This document shows positions 31,139 to 32,540 of a stretch of 32,540 bases of DNA, one piece after another (the first letter of the stretch is position 1; each line of letters starts with the position of its first letter). The translations under genes were made by a program, and so were the position numbers. The notes under the pieces are model-generated. The model searched no databases. It was not told the origin of the DNA and saw only the letters and a list, made by a program, of their open reading frames with translations. Source of the DNA: UBA6814 sp040753075 (GTDB lineage Bacteria; Desulfobacterota; Desulfovibrionia; Desulfovibrionales; Desulfovibrionaceae); the NCBI GenBank assembly GCA_040753075.1, contig JBFMHA010000037.1, forward strand, positions 1 to 32,540, written 5' to 3'.

Positions 31139-32540
31139 CTATCTCGCCCGGTAGACCCGACACCAGGGCGCGTTGTCCGCCACCAGTTCGAAATAGGGCT
31201 CCACGTCCTTGGGATCGCCCAGGAGCATCCGCACCATCATGGACTCGTACACGCTGCGGTCCATGACGTAGACCTCGTTGTTCATGCGGTTCATCACCGC
31301 ATAGACTCCGCCCAGCCGCGCCCAGAACATGGCGTGCATCTTTCCCTTTTCGTCCACGACCACCAGTTCGGACAGGGGCGCCCGGCCCTGGGCGGTCCGC
31401 AGCACGCCCTGCTGGGGATCCACCGAAATCTCCCCTTGCAGGGAGGATATCTTGCCCGTCACGCCCATGCCCTGGGCCAGGTCCCAGGCCCCGTAGCGGG
31501 TGATCCACCCCGCCAGCATGAGATTGTCCCAGGACAAGACCAGATACTGCTCGGGCAGGTGCGCCGGCCATTCCTTGACCTCGCTGGCCAGGCTTCGCAC
31601 ATACTGCGCGGCGCCCTCCCGGCCCATGGCCTCCAGCCTGGCCATGGGGCGCTCCGAAAAGAACTCGACCTTGGCCGGGGGGTAGGGCTCCAGGCCGCGG
31701 TCCTGGGCCTCCTGCCGCTGCTCGGACAGGGTGGCGGCCATGAACTTCATCATCTGCGCCGCCTGCAGGGGCGAGGTGGTGGCGTGGACCAGGGCCAAGG
31801 GATACAGATGATCCCCCTCGTGCCGGCCGCCGTCCCCGAAGGTGTCGCACCCGACGTAGTACTGCGTCGCGTAGCCGAAGTCCCACCACTGCCAGAACAT
31901 GGCCCCCTTGGGAATCCGGCCGCGCAGGCCGACCAGGGTCTCGGCATAGGGCTTGGAGAGCACGGTCATGGCGCTGAGGTCGGGCAGAGGAAGGGCGAGG
32001 AGCCAGCCGACGAGCACCAGAAGGACGGCCTGGGCCGACCAGCGCATCCGGCGGCCGGCCCCCAGCATGACCAGCAGCTCGGCCAGGCCGAGGCCGAGGC
32101 CGAGGCCGAGGGCCGGACCGGCGTACATGGTGAACCGCACGCCGAGCTTGACCGAGGCCAGGCCAAGGCCCAACAACGGCAGCCAGATCGCGAGCAGGGG
32201 CCGGCGGGCCAGGGCCAGGGCCAGGCCGGCCAGGGACGCGGCGAACAGGCTCCAGTGGACGGCGACCAGATTCACCACGTCCTTGAACTTGTACGTGGAG
32301 GCCTCGCGCACGCTGGCCATGACCGAGGGCAGATCCAGGGGCCCGCCCACCGAGCCTCCGGCCTGCTCCACCGTGCTGGGCCGGAGATAGACCTTGATCA
32401 GGGCCAGGTAGGCGGCCACGTCGCTGCCGCCCTGGACCAGGAGGACGCCCGCCAGGCCCGCCGCTCCGGCGGCCAGACACCGGCCCGGGCTGAGCAGGGA
32501 CGGACGCACCCAGGCCAGGGCCGCCGCGGCCAGGCCAGCG
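31139..32540 (-). CDS. STT3/PglB-type oligosaccharyltransferase, C-terminal part (5' end outside window)
   Basis: The 467 visible codons are the C-terminal two-thirds of a membrane oligosaccharyltransferase that moves a lipid-linked glycan to asparagine of exported proteins. The visible start is hydrophobic, with several membrane helices to about codon 195 (for example LLAIWLPLLGLGLASVKLG and a Leu-Gly repeat helix). The periplasmic domain follows, with the acceptor-binding motif WWDFGYATQYY, a variant of the usual WWDYG. The frame is open to the window end, so start and catalytic N-terminal loops are not seen. A D. desulfuricans PglB with relaxed glycan specificity has been described, which fits. 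Separate GTs nearby could build its glycan, by inference. Confidence 0.88.
   Translation of the reverse strand, partial: AGLAAAALAWVRPSLLSPGRCLAAGAAGLAGVLLVQGGSDVAAYLALIKVYLRPSTVEQAGGSVGGPLDLPSVMASVREASTYKFKDVVNLVAVHWSLFAASLAGLALALARRPLLAIWLPLLGLGLASVKLGVRFTMYAGPALGLGLGLGLAELLVMLGAGRRMRWSAQAVLLVLVGWLLALPLPDLSAMTVLSKPYAETLVGLRGRIPKGAMFWQWWDFGYATQYYVGCDTFGDGGRHEGDHLYPLALVHATTSPLQAAQMMKFMAATLSEQRQEAQDRGLEPYPPAKVEFFSERPMARLEAMGREGAAQYVRSLASEVKEWPAHLPEQYLVLSWDNLMLAGWITRYGAWDLAQGMGVTGKISSLQGEISVDPQQGVLRTAQGRAPLSELVVVDEKGKMHAMFWARLGGVYAVMNRMNNEVYVMDRSVYESMMVRMLLGDPKDVEPYFELVADNAPWCRVYRAR
32085..32108. repeat. Hexanucleotide tandem repeat in the STT3 gene
   Basis: Four perfect copies of AGGCCG occur in tandem, encoding alternating Leu-Gly in a membrane helix. 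The unit is six bases, so gain or loss of copies keeps the frame and would change helix length by two residues. Confidence 0.7.

Noticed and set aside
1..32540. CRISPR arrays, tRNA or rRNA genes, insertion sequences
   Set aside because: I saw no regularly spaced repeats, no transposase-like frames and no tRNA or rRNA signatures, although small structured RNAs could be missed by eye.

Overview
The window is a very GC-rich bacterial chromosome segment. The gene content suggests a Desulfovibrio-like sulfate reducer (Desulfovibrionaceae): a DUF3124 lipoprotein-like or secreted protein next to a CbiK-type sirohydrochlorin chelatase, a bacterial STT3/PglB oligosaccharyltransferase, a DUF3417-type glucan phosphorylase beside glycogen synthase, and several close matches to the sigma-54 -24/-12 promoter. 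This assignment is inference from recognised families; no rRNA or other marker gene is present.

Region 1 (about 1-13130) is a glycosylation island. It holds a CgeB-like GT1 glycosyltransferase, three genes built as a helical N-terminal half plus a GT2 domain (one of them lacking the metal-binding acidic motif), a DUF115/MAF-type protein, a fourth-type GT2 with a DADE motif, an FkbM methyltransferase, and a 607-residue protein joining an exostosin-like (GT47) domain to a class I SAM methyltransferase. Upstream of that fusion lies the broken remnant of a gene that looks like a radical SAM enzyme, which still has its ribosome binding site and a near-consensus sigma-54 promoter. A second near-consensus sigma-54 element precedes the DADE-type GT2 gene. 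MAF proteins, FkbM methyltransferases and sigma-54 control are familiar from flagellin glycosylation in other bacteria, so sugar decoration of flagellin or another surface polymer is the most economical reading, but no flagellin gene is in view.

Region 2 (13147-16779), all on the minus strand, holds pdxA (vitamin B6), a free-standing glycogen-binding CBM48 module, glgA (glycogen synthase) and a Nudix hydrolase. Region 3 (16846-21055) holds a GT9 heptosyltransferase-like gene, a Sua5/YrdC tRNA-modification gene, a fourth member of the helical-plus-GT2 family, and a TrmH-like tRNA methyltransferase. Region 4 (21191-24531) runs on the plus strand: DUF3124, cbiK, mtgA and a four-EF-hand protein with an internal duplication, closed by a strong terminator.

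Region 5 (24593-28021, minus) is glgP followed directly by an exported SUMF1-domain protein. With glgA and the CBM48 protein this gives most of a polyglucose synthesis and breakdown set. Region 6 (28144-31022, plus) is a compact dut-argD-small ORF-prmA operon behind a promoter region that fits both sigma-70 and sigma-54. Region 7 (31139-end, minus) is the C-terminal part of an STT3/PglB oligosaccharyltransferase whose 5' end lies beyond the window; it would provide a lipid-linked-glycan transfer step that could connect functionally with the glycosyltransferases, though the two loci are far apart and the link is only inferred.
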